Positions 42,450-52,072 of a DNA stretch of 64,000 nucleotides are shown here, piece after piece. Source of the stretch: Desulfatitalea sp. UBA4791 (GTDB taxonomy: Bacteria > Desulfobacterota > Desulfobacteria > Desulfobacterales > Desulfosarcinaceae); NCBI GenBank assembly GCA_002402905.1, contig DHGT01000124.1, positions 34,387-98,386 on the forward strand, in the 5' to 3' direction. The notes beneath the pieces were generated by a model. That model was not told the DNA's origin, ran no database searches, and saw only the letters and a list, made by a program, of their open reading frames with translations. Every line of letters begins with the position of its first letter. The stretch's first letter is position 1. The position numbers and the translations under genes were made by a program.

Positions 42450-44648
42450 TCAACCAACCGGCAAGCGAACCGTCACCTCGGTGCCGCGGGGGTCGGCAGC
42501 CGCCAATGCGATGGTGCCCCCATGGCGTCGAACGATCTGGTGACAGATGTACAGCCCCAACCCGGTGCCCCGACCAACGGGTTTGGTGGTAAAAAATGGC
42601 TTAAACACATCCTGGCGGATAGCGGCCTCGATGCCCGATCCGTTGTCCCGGCACTGGAAGACCACATGCCCGCCGGCCGCATCGTGCCAGGTGTGCAAGC
42701 AGACTTGGCCGCCACGACCCGCCAACGCCTGGATCGCATTTTGAATGATGTTCAGGGCCACTTGTCCCAGATGGGCAAAATTGCCTTGCAGCTTGGGCAG
42801 TTGCGGGTCGAGATCGGTTTCGATGTGCAGCTGCCGGTGCTTGTATTGATTGTGCAATACTCGCAGGGCATCCTGGACCACCGACGTCATGTCCACCGCT
42901 TCCTCGTAGGTCTGCGTCTGGCGTGACAGGCCCAGGAGGCTGGCGACGATGGATTTGGCGCGAGCCAGTTCCTTGTCGGCGAAATGCAGATCGTCCAGCA
43001 GTTCGGGGTCGAGCGGTCGGTTCCGATCCCACTGGGACAACTCCTCGGCAATCGATTGGAGCAGGCTGGTCACACTGGTGAGTGGATTGTTCAGCTCGTG
43101 GGCCACGCCGGCCACGAGTTGACCCAGAGCGGCCAGGCTTTCGGAGCGGATCAGTTGTTCCTGGGAACGCTCTTTTTCCGCAAGGGCGGTTTCCAGAGCT
43201 TCGGTGCGCGCGGCCACCTGCGCTTCCAATGTCTGATTCAGCTCGCGAAGCGCCTGGTAGGCCTGGGCATTTTGAATGGCAAGAGCGCTTTGATGGCACA
43301 AGGGCAACAGCAGGTCCAGGTCCTCGGCGGAAATTATCCGGCCGCTGCGCTTTTCGCCCAGCACCAGAAAACCTTTCAAACGCTCCCTGAAACACATAGG
43401 GAAAACGGCCTCTCCACGTAGCCAACGCATCTGCGACAGCACCCCGACGGTTTTGCCTGCACGGGCCGCTCCCAGCAGTTTTTGCTTTAAAATGGGAAGG
43501 GACCGGCCTTGCAGGGCCGACACGAGACAGGATTCTTCGGCCAGAAACGCATCCTGCCACTGGTCTGTGCCGTCTCCTGCCGCGGCAATCGCACGATAGC
43601 CATTGACGGCTGGATCGGCGAGAAAGAGCGTGCAATGCGTCACCTGCATGGCGTCGATGATGGTTCCCTGCAACAGTTGGGTGATCTTTTGCCGGTCGAG
43701 AATAGATGCAATGGTCTGGCTGATGTGGTTCAAGGTCATGCGATGATCGAACGAACCCTTGAGCCGCATGCGATCCATGCCTTGTTGGAGCCATCCGGCC
43801 AGAGGTCCGGAGGCCATGGCCGCGGGAATCAAAAACAGAAGGGCCATAAGATGGGCCGCGCTGAATCGAATTTCCATGGCAGGCAAAGGCAAGACATAAG
43901 CCATCAGAAGATAAACGGCCGCCAACACCATCGTCATGGTCAGGTATACGAAACCTTTGCGCAGGAACACACCGGAATCGAGCAGATCGTAGCGGAAAAA
44001 GCCAGCCGCAAATATGATCAATGGAATAAACCCAAAAGCGCCGGGTGGGTAGACCGGCACACCGAAGAGGGTCAGGCAGTTCAGCGTGGTCAGTATCCCC
44101 AGCAGGCCGAAGCCGATGAATAGATAGTGAAGTTTGTTTTTGTAGATACTGCGCGATTCGCGACGAATGGCCCGATATATTATGACGACGTTGTAACCGG
44201 TGGCAAGAACGGCGCCGATTCCCATCAGGATGAACAAGGGCCCGCCCTGGCCGAAGTAACCGAAAGCGAAAAAACGGGTATCCGCGATGATCCATCCTCC
44301 CCACGGCGCGCAGGCCGCCACCAGGGCGGCGTAGCCGTAGGCGAATGGGACCACATGACGCCGGCGATCCATCCCAAGATACAGGTGGAAGAAGTGGATG
44401 AACAATGGAAGTAAAAAAGGGTGAAACAGGTGGCCGATGCGGCTGGCCATCAACGCCACCCGTGCAGACGGTGCATTGAAATTGATCAACATGTCGATGT
44501 AGAGCAAGCTTCCAAAAAAACAGAGCGCGGCAAACAGGCGGTGGGACTTTCCTTTGTGCCGGCCAAGAACGATGTGTGCTGCCATTGCGCCCAGCAGCAC
44601 CGCGGTGAAGAGCGGCGGCAGGCTGTACAACAATCGGTCGAAAAACAT
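42450..44648 (-). CDS. Multi-membrane-segment sensor histidine kinase with GAF domain
   Basis: A 732-residue kinase. Residues 1-280 hold about eight membrane segments of the 7TM-sensor type. A GAF domain follows (about 310-450, HISQTIASILDRQKITQLL and SCLVSALQGRSLPIL), then a coiled coil (AQVAARTEALETALAEKERSQ), HisKA with H517 (GVAHELNNPLTS) and the ATPase domain (NIIQNAIQALAGRGG, DNGSGIE, GRGTGLGLYICHQI). No response regulator is adjacent, so the partner is elsewhere. ATG 44648 has AAAGGGG upstream. Confidence 0.88.
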   Translation of the reverse strand: MFFDRLLYSLPPLFTAVLLGAMAAHIVLGRHKGKSHRLFAALCFFGSLLYIDMLINFNAPSARVALMASRIGHLFHPFLLPLFIHFFHLYLGMDRRRHVVPFAYGYAALVAACAPWGGWIIADTRFFAFGYFGQGGPLFILMGIGAVLATGYNVVIIYRAIRRESRSIYKNKLHYLFIGFGLLGILTTLNCLTLFGVPVYPPGAFGFIPLIIFAAGFFRYDLLDSGVFLRKGFVYLTMTMVLAAVYLLMAYVLPLPAMEIRFSAAHLMALLFLIPAAMASGPLAGWLQQGMDRMRLKGSFDHRMTLNHISQTIASILDRQKITQLLQGTIIDAMQVTHCTLFLADPAVNGYRAIAAAGDGTDQWQDAFLAEESCLVSALQGRSLPILKQKLLGAARAGKTVGVLSQMRWLRGEAVFPMCFRERLKGFLVLGEKRSGRIISAEDLDLLLPLCHQSALAIQNAQAYQALRELNQTLEAQVAARTEALETALAEKERSQEQLIRSESLAALGQLVAGVAHELNNPLTSVTSLLQSIAEELSQWDRNRPLDPELLDDLHFADKELARAKSIVASLLGLSRQTQTYEEAVDMTSVVQDALRVLHNQYKHRQLHIETDLDPQLPKLQGNFAHLGQVALNIIQNAIQALAGRGGQVCLHTWHDAAGGHVVFQCRDNGSGIEAAIRQDVFKPFFTTKPVGRGTGLGLYICHQIVRRHGGTIALAAADPRGTEVTVRLPVG

Positions 44649-44827
44649 GGCAACCCCTTTGGTGAAAAGATTGCAGATGAGACCGGCGGCTCATCACGAT
44701 GACAAGGCGCAAGTCGTTCATCCGGATCGACAACGGCGGCCCTGCGCGACCGCCAGGGCAGATCCGGGATTTACAATTTCGGTTCGTTCACAATAGACGG
44801 CGAATGCCGTGTTCGGAAGGGCATGGT

Positions 44828-46531
44828 TTATCGGCCCGTGGAGAGCATCTCACGGGCGTGGGCCAGGGTGGTGGCCGTGATCTTTTCGCCGCCCAGCATG
44901 CGGGCCAGTTCTTCGACCCGCGCTTCGGGCGCCAGCGGCATGATGGTTGTCCGGGTTCGGCCCCGGGAAACGCTTTTCACGATATTAAAATGATGATCGC
45001 CATACCTTGCGATTTGCGGCAGATGGGTGATGCACAGAATCTGATGGTGACGGGCCAGATGGGCCAGCTTTTTTCCCACCACATCGGCGACGCCGCCGCC
45101 GATGCCGGCATCGACTTCGTCGAACACCACGGTTTCCAAGGCATCGCTATGGGCCAGAATGGCTTTCAGGGCCAGCATCACCCGGGACAACTCCCCGCCC
45201 GAAGCGATGCTGGCCAACGGTTTGATCGCCTCTCCGACATTGGGAGCCATCGTGAAGACCACCCGGTCCGAACCGCTTTCTGTCAGCGCAAGGCCCTTGT
45301 TGGCCAGGAACGGACCGGTCTCCCTGAGCTGGTCCACCGGCTGTATGTCCACTACGAACCGGGTGCCGGCCATCTTCAGATCGGCCAGCTCCCGCTCCAC
45401 CTTTTGAGACAACAGCTCAGCCGCCTTGCGGCGTTTGTCGGACAATGTTTCAGCCAGACCGCAAAGCGCCTGGTGGTTGCGCTGCAGTTCGGCTCTGATT
45501 TCGGATAGCCGCTCGTCCAGGGTGTCGATCTCTTTTAATTGGCAGGCGATATCTTCGGCGTGGGCGTGAACCGCTTCCAGGGACCCGCCGTATTTGCGTT
45601 TGAGCTTGTTCACCGTATCCAGGCGCGCCTCGACAGTCTCCAGCCGGCCGGGATCCAGGTCGATGTGCCGCAGATAGTCCCGCAGGCGACCGGCCAGATC
45701 TTCCACCCGGTAGGTCACCTCTTCCAGTTCGCCGGAACGGTCCTGCAATTGGTCGTCGATGCGCCCCACTCGCGAAAGTGCCTTGGCCAGCTGGCCGAGG
45801 ATTTCAAACACGGCACCGTCGCCGCTGTAAAGCGCTTCGATGCACTGCTGCACGGTTTGAAACAGCTCCTCTCCGTTCTTGAGGCGCAGGCGCTCTTTTT
45901 CAAGGGTTGCATCCTCATCGACTTGCAGGTCCGCCGCTTCGATCTCCTGCAGCTGAAACCGCAGCAGTTCGGATTGCTCGTCCTGGCGACGCTGGCGCTC
46001 GAGCAGCGCCTGCTCTTCGCGGATCAGGGGCAATATACGGGCGTGGCTCTCCGCGTAACGGCCGCGCAGCGGCAACAAATCGCCGAACTGGTCGAGAATG
46101 GAAAGATGCTCCTCCTCCCTGAGCAAGCCCTGGTGGGCGTGCTGCCCCGCAATGCTGGCCAGTCGGGCGGTCAGGTCGCCGAGCAGCTGCATGGTGGCCA
46201 GTCGGCCGTTGATATAGATGCGATGACGATCCTGATTGGAGATGATCCGTCGCACCAGCAGCCCATCGCCGGCGTCATACCCTGCATCGACCATCCGTCG
46301 GGCGATCTCGCTGCCGGCAGGAATGTCGAACAGCGCCTCGAGTTCGGCGCTTTCTGCGCCGGTGCGGATCAGGGCGGCCGATGCCCGGCTGCCCAGCAAT
46401 AAATTCACGGCATTGATGATGATCGACTTTCCCGCTCCGGTTTCACCGCTGAGGATCGTCAACCCCGGGGAAAAACGAATGCTGAGATCCTCGATAATGG
46501 CGAAATTGCGAATGGTGAGTTCCTGGAGCAT
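44828..46531 (-). CDS. recN: DNA repair ATPase RecN
   Basis: A 567-residue SMC-like protein. Walker A is GETGAGKSIIINAVN near the start, with long coiled-coil arms between about 160 and 370, then the signature SGGELSRVMLALKA and Walker B TVVFDEVDAGIGG. It acts at double-strand breaks by organising broken ends. Length is standard. It is transcribed on its own here; the promoter is not obvious, and the upstream gap contains repeats. Confidence 0.95.
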   Translation of the reverse strand: MLQELTIRNFAIIEDLSIRFSPGLTILSGETGAGKSIIINAVNLLLGSRASAALIRTGAESAELEALFDIPAGSEIARRMVDAGYDAGDGLLVRRIISNQDRHRIYINGRLATMQLLGDLTARLASIAGQHAHQGLLREEEHLSILDQFGDLLPLRGRYAESHARILPLIREEQALLERQRRQDEQSELLRFQLQEIEAADLQVDEDATLEKERLRLKNGEELFQTVQQCIEALYSGDGAVFEILGQLAKALSRVGRIDDQLQDRSGELEEVTYRVEDLAGRLRDYLRHIDLDPGRLETVEARLDTVNKLKRKYGGSLEAVHAHAEDIACQLKEIDTLDERLSEIRAELQRNHQALCGLAETLSDKRRKAAELLSQKVERELADLKMAGTRFVVDIQPVDQLRETGPFLANKGLALTESGSDRVVFTMAPNVGEAIKPLASIASGGELSRVMLALKAILAHSDALETVVFDEVDAGIGGGVADVVGKKLAHLARHHQILCITHLPQIARYGDHHFNIVKSVSRGRTRTTIMPLAPEARVEELARMLGGEKITATTLAHAREMLSTGR

Positions 46532-46606
46532 ATGTCGACGCCCTGCCTCCTGCCTAGTGCACTATATTACGCTGACATAATGGGCCACTTGCTTGCAGTC
46601 GTATTC

Positions 46607-46700
46607 GTACTCGCACTCGAAAGATCCCCCTGCTTGTGTCAACGATTCCAGGATGGATCGAGTACGAGTACCGCTGCGCTGAAGTACGCGTACGAGTACG
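46607..46700. repeat. GTACGAG-type repeat cluster with hairpin, copy 1
   Basis: GTACTCGCACTCGA (46607-46620) pairs with TCGAGTACGAGTAC (46658-46671) at 13 of 14 positions. GTACGCGTAC, a 10-base palindrome, follows at 46684-46693 and runs into GAGTACG. The 235-base gap between recN and the large membrane protein gene contains nothing else I can identify. A similar cluster lies at 54648-54748. Confidence 0.6.
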
Positions 46701-46766
46701 CTAAGTATCCATTCCATTGGCTGTATGGGGCGACATATAGGTCAGCTTATTTATGCCTGCGTGTAC

Positions 46767-49700
46767 CTAGTGCGGCGATGCACCTGCGTTGCGCCGCAGG
46801 GATACCTTGCGCCAGCCGCCGTCCTTGACCCAACAGTGCCATCCCCACTTCAACCAACCCAAAAGAGCCCATGCCAACCATAAGGACCAGACCAGCATCA
46901 GCAGGTTGAACAGCCACACCGGCAGGCTGATCAGCCAGGGTTGCGGCATGTTCCCCGCGATGTGGTCCTGGGTCCACTTGAGCACCATGTGGCTCGATTG
47001 GTTGCCGGCGATCTGCATCTCCGGCTGGCCCAGCAGGCCGGCCTTGACCGCTGCAAAGAGGGCCGCCAGGGCGGCCAATGTCCATGCGACCAGCCCGATT
47101 TGAATGGCGTTGAACGGCAGCCAGTGCTGCGGCAGAGGAGACTTCGCCCGCAGGCCCAGGGCCAGCAGCCACCCCACGATGATCAATGCCATGGCCGGTG
47201 GGACCTGGGTCAATCCCAACCCCAGCAGCAGCCATTGCCAGCTCCTCAGCGGCGTCAGGGGCAAACGCGCCAGAACCAGGGCCGCAAGGACGATGGCGAT
47301 CAGATAACTCCAGAAGAGCACCGCCGGCCCCCAACGGGGACCGCCGACCATCAGGATCCAGCGTTGGGCCGGCACGTTCACCGTTACCCGGGCATTGACC
47401 GCCGGTTGGCCCAATTTCACCTCGGGAACTTTGAAAAAAGTGCCGAAGGATGACAGCTGCTGCCACCGGACCGCCACCGCCTGGGCCCCCGGTTGCAGGG
47501 GCACGGTCACATAGGGTCCGTCCTGGCGCACGGGAAGCGTTCTACCGCCGACCGTCACCTGCTGCAAATTGGCATTGGACGGCAGCTCCATCGTATGCTG
47601 CCCCCCGCGGCTGGTCCGTATCCGCATGCGCAGCTCGCCCTGGCCGAAACGCTGCCCCGGCGTCAACACCAGGTCGGCGCCATCGATGGTCTTGATCTGC
47701 CCGGGTACGGCCTCCGGACGATTTACCCGGATCGTGATTTTTTCACCGGGCCAGGGCTGCCAGCGCGGGCGCCACTGACCGGCGGCGTCCTGATGGTGGA
47801 CGGCCGCAATGCCCTCCGTTTCGCAATGCCAGATAGCACCCGCATCCAGGATCCATGTTTCGGTCCACGGAACGGCCTTTGGCGCTGTCAATTCGATTAT
47901 GGGCGCGATGGTTAAGACAGAGTCGAAGGTCACCATCCTTTCGGACGGTGCCATGTTGATCAGGGCCTGCCCCTGGTCGACCTGGACGCCGGAAGTGGTG
48001 ATCGATTCATCGGCCATCAAGGGCAGCGTCACCACGATGGGCGCACCGGTGGGGGTCAACCGCGTCACCGTGGTCGTTACCTGCCAGGTCAGTCCCAACC
48101 GCAGCAGCCGCTCGACCTGTAAAAACGGCGGGAGGCTGCCGGCGGGACGATCTGCCGATGGCGACCGGTCGTTCTTCAAACGGGTCAATTGGATACTGGA
48201 TCCGGTATGGCCATTGGGATCGATGCCGTCCAGGCGCCACCCTGACGCCGCATAGGAGGCGTTGTGCGGTCGGAGCGGCAGCGGCATCTGAATCACCGAT
48301 ACCGCTGCCACATCGGCGGTCAGATTCAGGGTGTGGACGCCCGAAGGCACCAGGGCCCACATCTGGCCTTGGTCGTCGACGCGCAACCCGCTGATCGGTG
48401 CGTTATCCAGCAGGATCTGATCGGGCAGCCACGACCTTCGGTTGACCGGTAACGGGACAGCCATGCGATCAGCACAGTGAATTTTCAACATCACCTGCAG
48501 GTCGTCTCCGGATGCGACCACCTCCATGCGTGCAATCTCGGCACAGTGGGGCAGGCAATCGGGCTTCTCCAGGAGACGCTGGCGGAGCTCCTCCAGAAGA
48601 GCCGGCGGTGGAAAGATCGATGCATCGGCCGCATACGCCTCCGGCCGAAGCATGCCGAGGCACAAAACAACCCATACCACCGCCGCGGTTGCATTGAACC
48701 TGTCGCGGACCCGCTGCCACCATGGCCGCCACCACGATCGCCAATCGAACAGGATCCACATCAACAAGATCAGAAAAGCGACCCTGAGCATGGCCAGGAT
48801 AAAATTCACGATCGGTGAGAGCAGATAGAACCGAATGTCTTGCGCCTTGGATACCGGGCCGCTCCAGCGCAGTTGAACCGATCGCCACTGCCAGTCCGGC
48901 AGGCCGGGTCCGGTGGGAATCAGTGCATCGGGATCATGGTCGATCAGATCAGCCTCCTTCACGGGAACGGAAACCGCGGCGGACGGGGTCTGCGCCCGTC
49001 CTGCCTTGGCCATCATCCTGGAACTCATGTCCGATTCGTCCATGCGCTCGACCATGGGAGCGGGGGGCGCCAGGTTCGACAGCTGCGTTCGGGCCGGAAT
49101 GGGCCGATCGGCATGAGGGGCCAGTTGGGGGTACAGGCCCCAGCGGATCTCCTGCACCACGAAAGGGATGGCCGTGATCAACAAAACCGCCACGGCGCCG
49201 ATGCCCCACATCGTCACCAGACGCCTGAACCAACCAGCCGGCAGCAGGGGCCACAAGGCCAGCACGGCCAACAAATGGAGCCAGACCCAACGCGGGGCGC
49301 CGGTTTCGTGCCATATGAGCGTCATGGTCACCAGGGCCGCTATCCCCCAGTACCAGGCCCGCAGTTTGGCTACCGCCAGGGCGATGATCAACAGAAGGAA
49401 CAGATCGAGCAGCGACCAGCGTTTCAGCCAGGTATCAGAGAGCCAGTCGACGCCCGACGCCGAAAAAATACGCCATCCCGGCGGCAGGTGAAGAACGCCC
49501 GTGACGGTCTGGAAATCGTGGTCCCATCCCACGGCGGACATCGCCGCCGGGCGATCTGGCAGGCGGCTGTCCGCTTCCATGGACAGATGGCCCCGGCGCA
49601 ACTCGACGCCCATCTTCTTTTCGGGGCCCTGTTCCGTGATCACCCGCTCCTCTCCGTCCACGGCCACCCGTCCCAGGACCATGGGCGCGTTGACGGCCAG

Positions 49701-50828
49701 CGACCACTGGCGGCTGAGGGTGCCGCTGATCGCGTCACGAAGGGTAAATCCGGCGCCATCGAAATCGAGCCACCAGGTCCGATGCAGGACGAGTTGATCC
49801 GGCGCCGGATCCGGATCGCCCCTGCGGATCTCCTTGAGGGTCATGGCGCCGCCCGATTTCAACAAATAGGCCGGATAACCGCGCCAGGCATCCGGCATGT
49901 CGGTCTGACCGGGCTCCACCGGCGCCACATCGAGAACCTCCACCATGCGCAACGCGTGCCGGGGTTGAAAGGACCAGACCTCATCCCCATAGGGGCAGGG
50001 ACCGGCGTTGATTTTGAATTGCGGGCCGGACATGCGAGCAACGATGGAAATCTCCCATCGTCCGGCCCTGGCCTGCACCGTCAACCGCCCATTGGCATCC
50101 AGCCGCGCCGGCAGTAGGCTCTTGATGTCCATGGGGATGCTGTTTTCCAACAATACCCCGGGAAGTTCGATTTCACGCGAATTGCCCGATATGTCGAGGC
50201 GCAGGTGCGTGGTGACCTGCATGGGAATGGTATCGTCCAGCAGACGGAACAGCCGCAAGGCGATGCGCTCTTCACGGCCTCCGGCGGACGCTCCCTCCTG
50301 TAGCCAGAGCCGTCCCTGGGCATCGATGGTCGTGGTACGGATCCGGCGCCCGTCGATGTTGAGTTCCAGCAACCCCAGTTCGGGAGGCACCTGGATCATC
50401 TCCGGACGCTGTTGCCAGATGAATCGTCCCATGATCCGATGATCGCCGGGCGACAACCGGATCATGGGTGCGTCGTTTCGATGAATCACGGCCACGGATT
50501 GCCCGTCCACCGTGACGCTGTCGGGCCACAAATCGGCATTGCCCGGCAAAACGACCCACCCTTCGGCAAACATGAGCCACCGCTGTTCGAAGGTCCCTTG
50601 ATCAGACGAAAATTCGAGGTGCAATCGCGATGGCCACTGGCAACGCGCCACCGTACCGTCATCGTAATCGGTGGGGCATAGCGCTTCGGATTGGCCATGC
50701 AGCACCCACGGCGCCCAAGCCTCAAGACCCGGAGGGATGTCGCCGGGCGCCATGGCCGCATCCGCCACGGAGGTGAACACCAGCAACAGGCCCACCAGGA
50801 GCCAGGCAAATCCCGATTTGCGATTCAT
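46767..50828 (-). CDS. Very large exported/inner-membrane protein of unknown function (1353 residues)
   Basis: The protein starts with a signal peptide (about 1-25, ending VADAAMA). It then alternates between soluble, probably beta-rich periplasmic parts and membrane clusters: periplasmic about 26-455, roughly five segments at 455-560, a Pro/Ala-rich stretch, two to three segments at about 680-770, a second periplasmic part of about 380 residues (770-1155), and about six segments to the end. Many Trp residues occur. The two periplasmic parts share similar short phrases (for example RRIRTTTIDAQGRLWLQEG and LRVDDQGQMWALVPSG), hinting at duplication. I recognise no family, enzyme motif or transport signature. 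Its own short upstream region and the neighbour FAH gene give no functional clue. Confidence 0.8.
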   Translation of the reverse strand: MNRKSGFAWLLVGLLLVFTSVADAAMAPGDIPPGLEAWAPWVLHGQSEALCPTDYDDGTVARCQWPSRLHLEFSSDQGTFEQRWLMFAEGWVVLPGNADLWPDSVTVDGQSVAVIHRNDAPMIRLSPGDHRIMGRFIWQQRPEMIQVPPELGLLELNIDGRRIRTTTIDAQGRLWLQEGASAGGREERIALRLFRLLDDTIPMQVTTHLRLDISGNSREIELPGVLLENSIPMDIKSLLPARLDANGRLTVQARAGRWEISIVARMSGPQFKINAGPCPYGDEVWSFQPRHALRMVEVLDVAPVEPGQTDMPDAWRGYPAYLLKSGGAMTLKEIRRGDPDPAPDQLVLHRTWWLDFDGAGFTLRDAISGTLSRQWSLAVNAPMVLGRVAVDGEERVITEQGPEKKMGVELRRGHLSMEADSRLPDRPAAMSAVGWDHDFQTVTGVLHLPPGWRIFSASGVDWLSDTWLKRWSLLDLFLLLIIALAVAKLRAWYWGIAALVTMTLIWHETGAPRWVWLHLLAVLALWPLLPAGWFRRLVTMWGIGAVAVLLITAIPFVVQEIRWGLYPQLAPHADRPIPARTQLSNLAPPAPMVERMDESDMSSRMMAKAGRAQTPSAAVSVPVKEADLIDHDPDALIPTGPGLPDWQWRSVQLRWSGPVSKAQDIRFYLLSPIVNFILAMLRVAFLILLMWILFDWRSWWRPWWQRVRDRFNATAAVVWVVLCLGMLRPEAYAADASIFPPPALLEELRQRLLEKPDCLPHCAEIARMEVVASGDDLQVMLKIHCADRMAVPLPVNRRSWLPDQILLDNAPISGLRVDDQGQMWALVPSGVHTLNLTADVAAVSVIQMPLPLRPHNASYAASGWRLDGIDPNGHTGSSIQLTRLKNDRSPSADRPAGSLPPFLQVERLLRLGLTWQVTTTVTRLTPTGAPIVVTLPLMADESITTSGVQVDQGQALINMAPSERMVTFDSVLTIAPIIELTAPKAVPWTETWILDAGAIWHCETEGIAAVHHQDAAGQWRPRWQPWPGEKITIRVNRPEAVPGQIKTIDGADLVLTPGQRFGQGELRMRIRTSRGGQHTMELPSNANLQQVTVGGRTLPVRQDGPYVTVPLQPGAQAVAVRWQQLSSFGTFFKVPEVKLGQPAVNARVTVNVPAQRWILMVGGPRWGPAVLFWSYLIAIVLAALVLARLPLTPLRSWQWLLLGLGLTQVPPAMALIIVGWLLALGLRAKSPLPQHWLPFNAIQIGLVAWTLAALAALFAAVKAGLLGQPEMQIAGNQSSHMVLKWTQDHIAGNMPQPWLISLPVWLFNLLMLVWSLWLAWALLGWLKWGWHCWVKDGGWRKVSLRRNAGASPH

Positions 50829-50904
50829 CGTCCAAAACCTTTGTCATGGGTTTTAAAAGGATGTGATATACAACGAATCATTGATGATATCCAGCGCCAC
50901 CCCG

Positions 50905-51744
50905 TCACCGCACCACGCGATTGGTAATGGCCCCTATTTTCTCGATCCAGCAGGAGACTTCATCGCCCTCGTCCAGAACGATGGGCGGATCGCGGAAAAT
51001 CCCCACGCCGGCCGGCGTGCCGGTGGAAATCACGTCCCCTGGCACGAGAGTGATGTCTTCGCTGATGTTGGCGATCAGGGCGGGAAGGTCGAAAATCAGG
51101 TCGCGGGTGTGGCCGTCCTGCATGATCCGGCCGTTCACCGTGGCGGTCAGACGCAGATCGTGGGGATCGCCGATCTCGTCGAGAGTCACCAGGGCCGGGC
51201 CCATGGGGGCGAAGGTGTCGAACGCCTTTCCCCGAAACCATTGGGAGTCGGCGAATTGCGCCTCGCGCCCGGACACATCGTTCATCACCGTCACACCGGC
51301 CACGTGGGACAAGGCTTGCGCGCGCACGATACGCTTGCCCGCTTTTCCGATGACGAGGGCCAACTCCACCTCCCAGTCGACCTTTCCGGAGCTGCGCGGC
51401 AGCAGGATCGGGTCGAACGGACCATTGAGCGTGTTGGGCGTCTTTGAAAAAATCAACGGGCTGGCCGGCGTCTCGAAACCGCCTTCACGGGCATGCTCGG
51501 CATAATTCTTCCCCAGGCAGATGATCTTGGAGGGTCGTGCGATGGGCGGCCCCCAGCGTTCCTTGGATTCACGGGCATGGGCCGACAGGTCGAGTCCGGC
51601 CAGACGTTCCAGCCACCCCTGCCTGAAAAACTGCTCGTCGATATCCGGGATTTCCGGAAAAAGCACGCGCAGGTCCACCACCTTGCCGTCGATCGACAAT
51701 CCGGGGCGCTCACGGCCGGGCGCTCCCATTCGGATGAGTCTCAT
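50905..51744 (-). CDS. Fumarylacetoacetate hydrolase-family enzyme
   Basis: A 279-residue protein of the FAH fold with metal ligands in DWEVELALVIGKAG and the conserved closing motif GDVISTGTPAGVG. The core text CLGKNYAEHAREGG is typical of the catechol-pathway hydratase/decarboxylase and acylpyruvase (FAHD1-like) members. Substrates range from acylpyruvates and oxaloacetate to 2-hydroxyhepta-dienedioates, and sequence alone does not choose. ATG 51744 has AAGAGG upstream; 42 further codons of open frame before it are not supported by family length. Confidence 0.85.
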   Translation of the reverse strand: MRLIRMGAPGRERPGLSIDGKVVDLRVLFPEIPDIDEQFFRQGWLERLAGLDLSAHARESKERWGPPIARPSKIICLGKNYAEHAREGGFETPASPLIFSKTPNTLNGPFDPILLPRSSGKVDWEVELALVIGKAGKRIVRAQALSHVAGVTVMNDVSGREAQFADSQWFRGKAFDTFAPMGPALVTLDEIGDPHDLRLTATVNGRIMQDGHTRDLIFDLPALIANISEDITLVPGDVISTGTPAGVGIFRDPPIVLDEGDEVSCWIEKIGAITNRVVR

Positions 51745-52072
51745 CGCCACCTCTTTACATCGAATCTGCATCGAACATTCATGGCCCCGGAAGGCCGCCA
51801 CAACACCGTTTGGACAAAAATACAGGCAGTTGGATAAGAACCGCCCATAGCCTTTGTGCCATGAATCCAAACGGCTGTAAAGGGGACGCCGGTCCCCTCA
51901 ATATGCCAGGGCCGCACCTGGCGGCAATGGATACAAAACGGGGAGTCACCCCCACACCTCCCATAACTCTTTGTTTTGATACAAGGTTTGAAATAAAATT
52001 TTGCTTGTTTTTTATATCGCGATATGAAATTTAAACTAGATTTCGCGTCCATTGTCTGGAGGGTCAACCCGT
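51745..52072. other. Intergenic region upstream of the hybrid kinase, with hairpins and a palindrome
   Basis: These 328 bases contain no gene I can support. Seen in it are a short strong hairpin GGGGAC/GTCCCC (about 51881-51896), a second small one CCAGG/CCTGG close by, and an AT-rich 100-base stretch just before the hybrid kinase. That stretch includes the perfect palindrome ATATCGCGATAT (52014-52025), a possible operator. Confidence 0.5.

Noticed and set aside
46607..46700. CRISPR-like array from the GTACGAG repeats
   Set aside because: Units are short, irregular and lack spacers of constant length; no cas genes.
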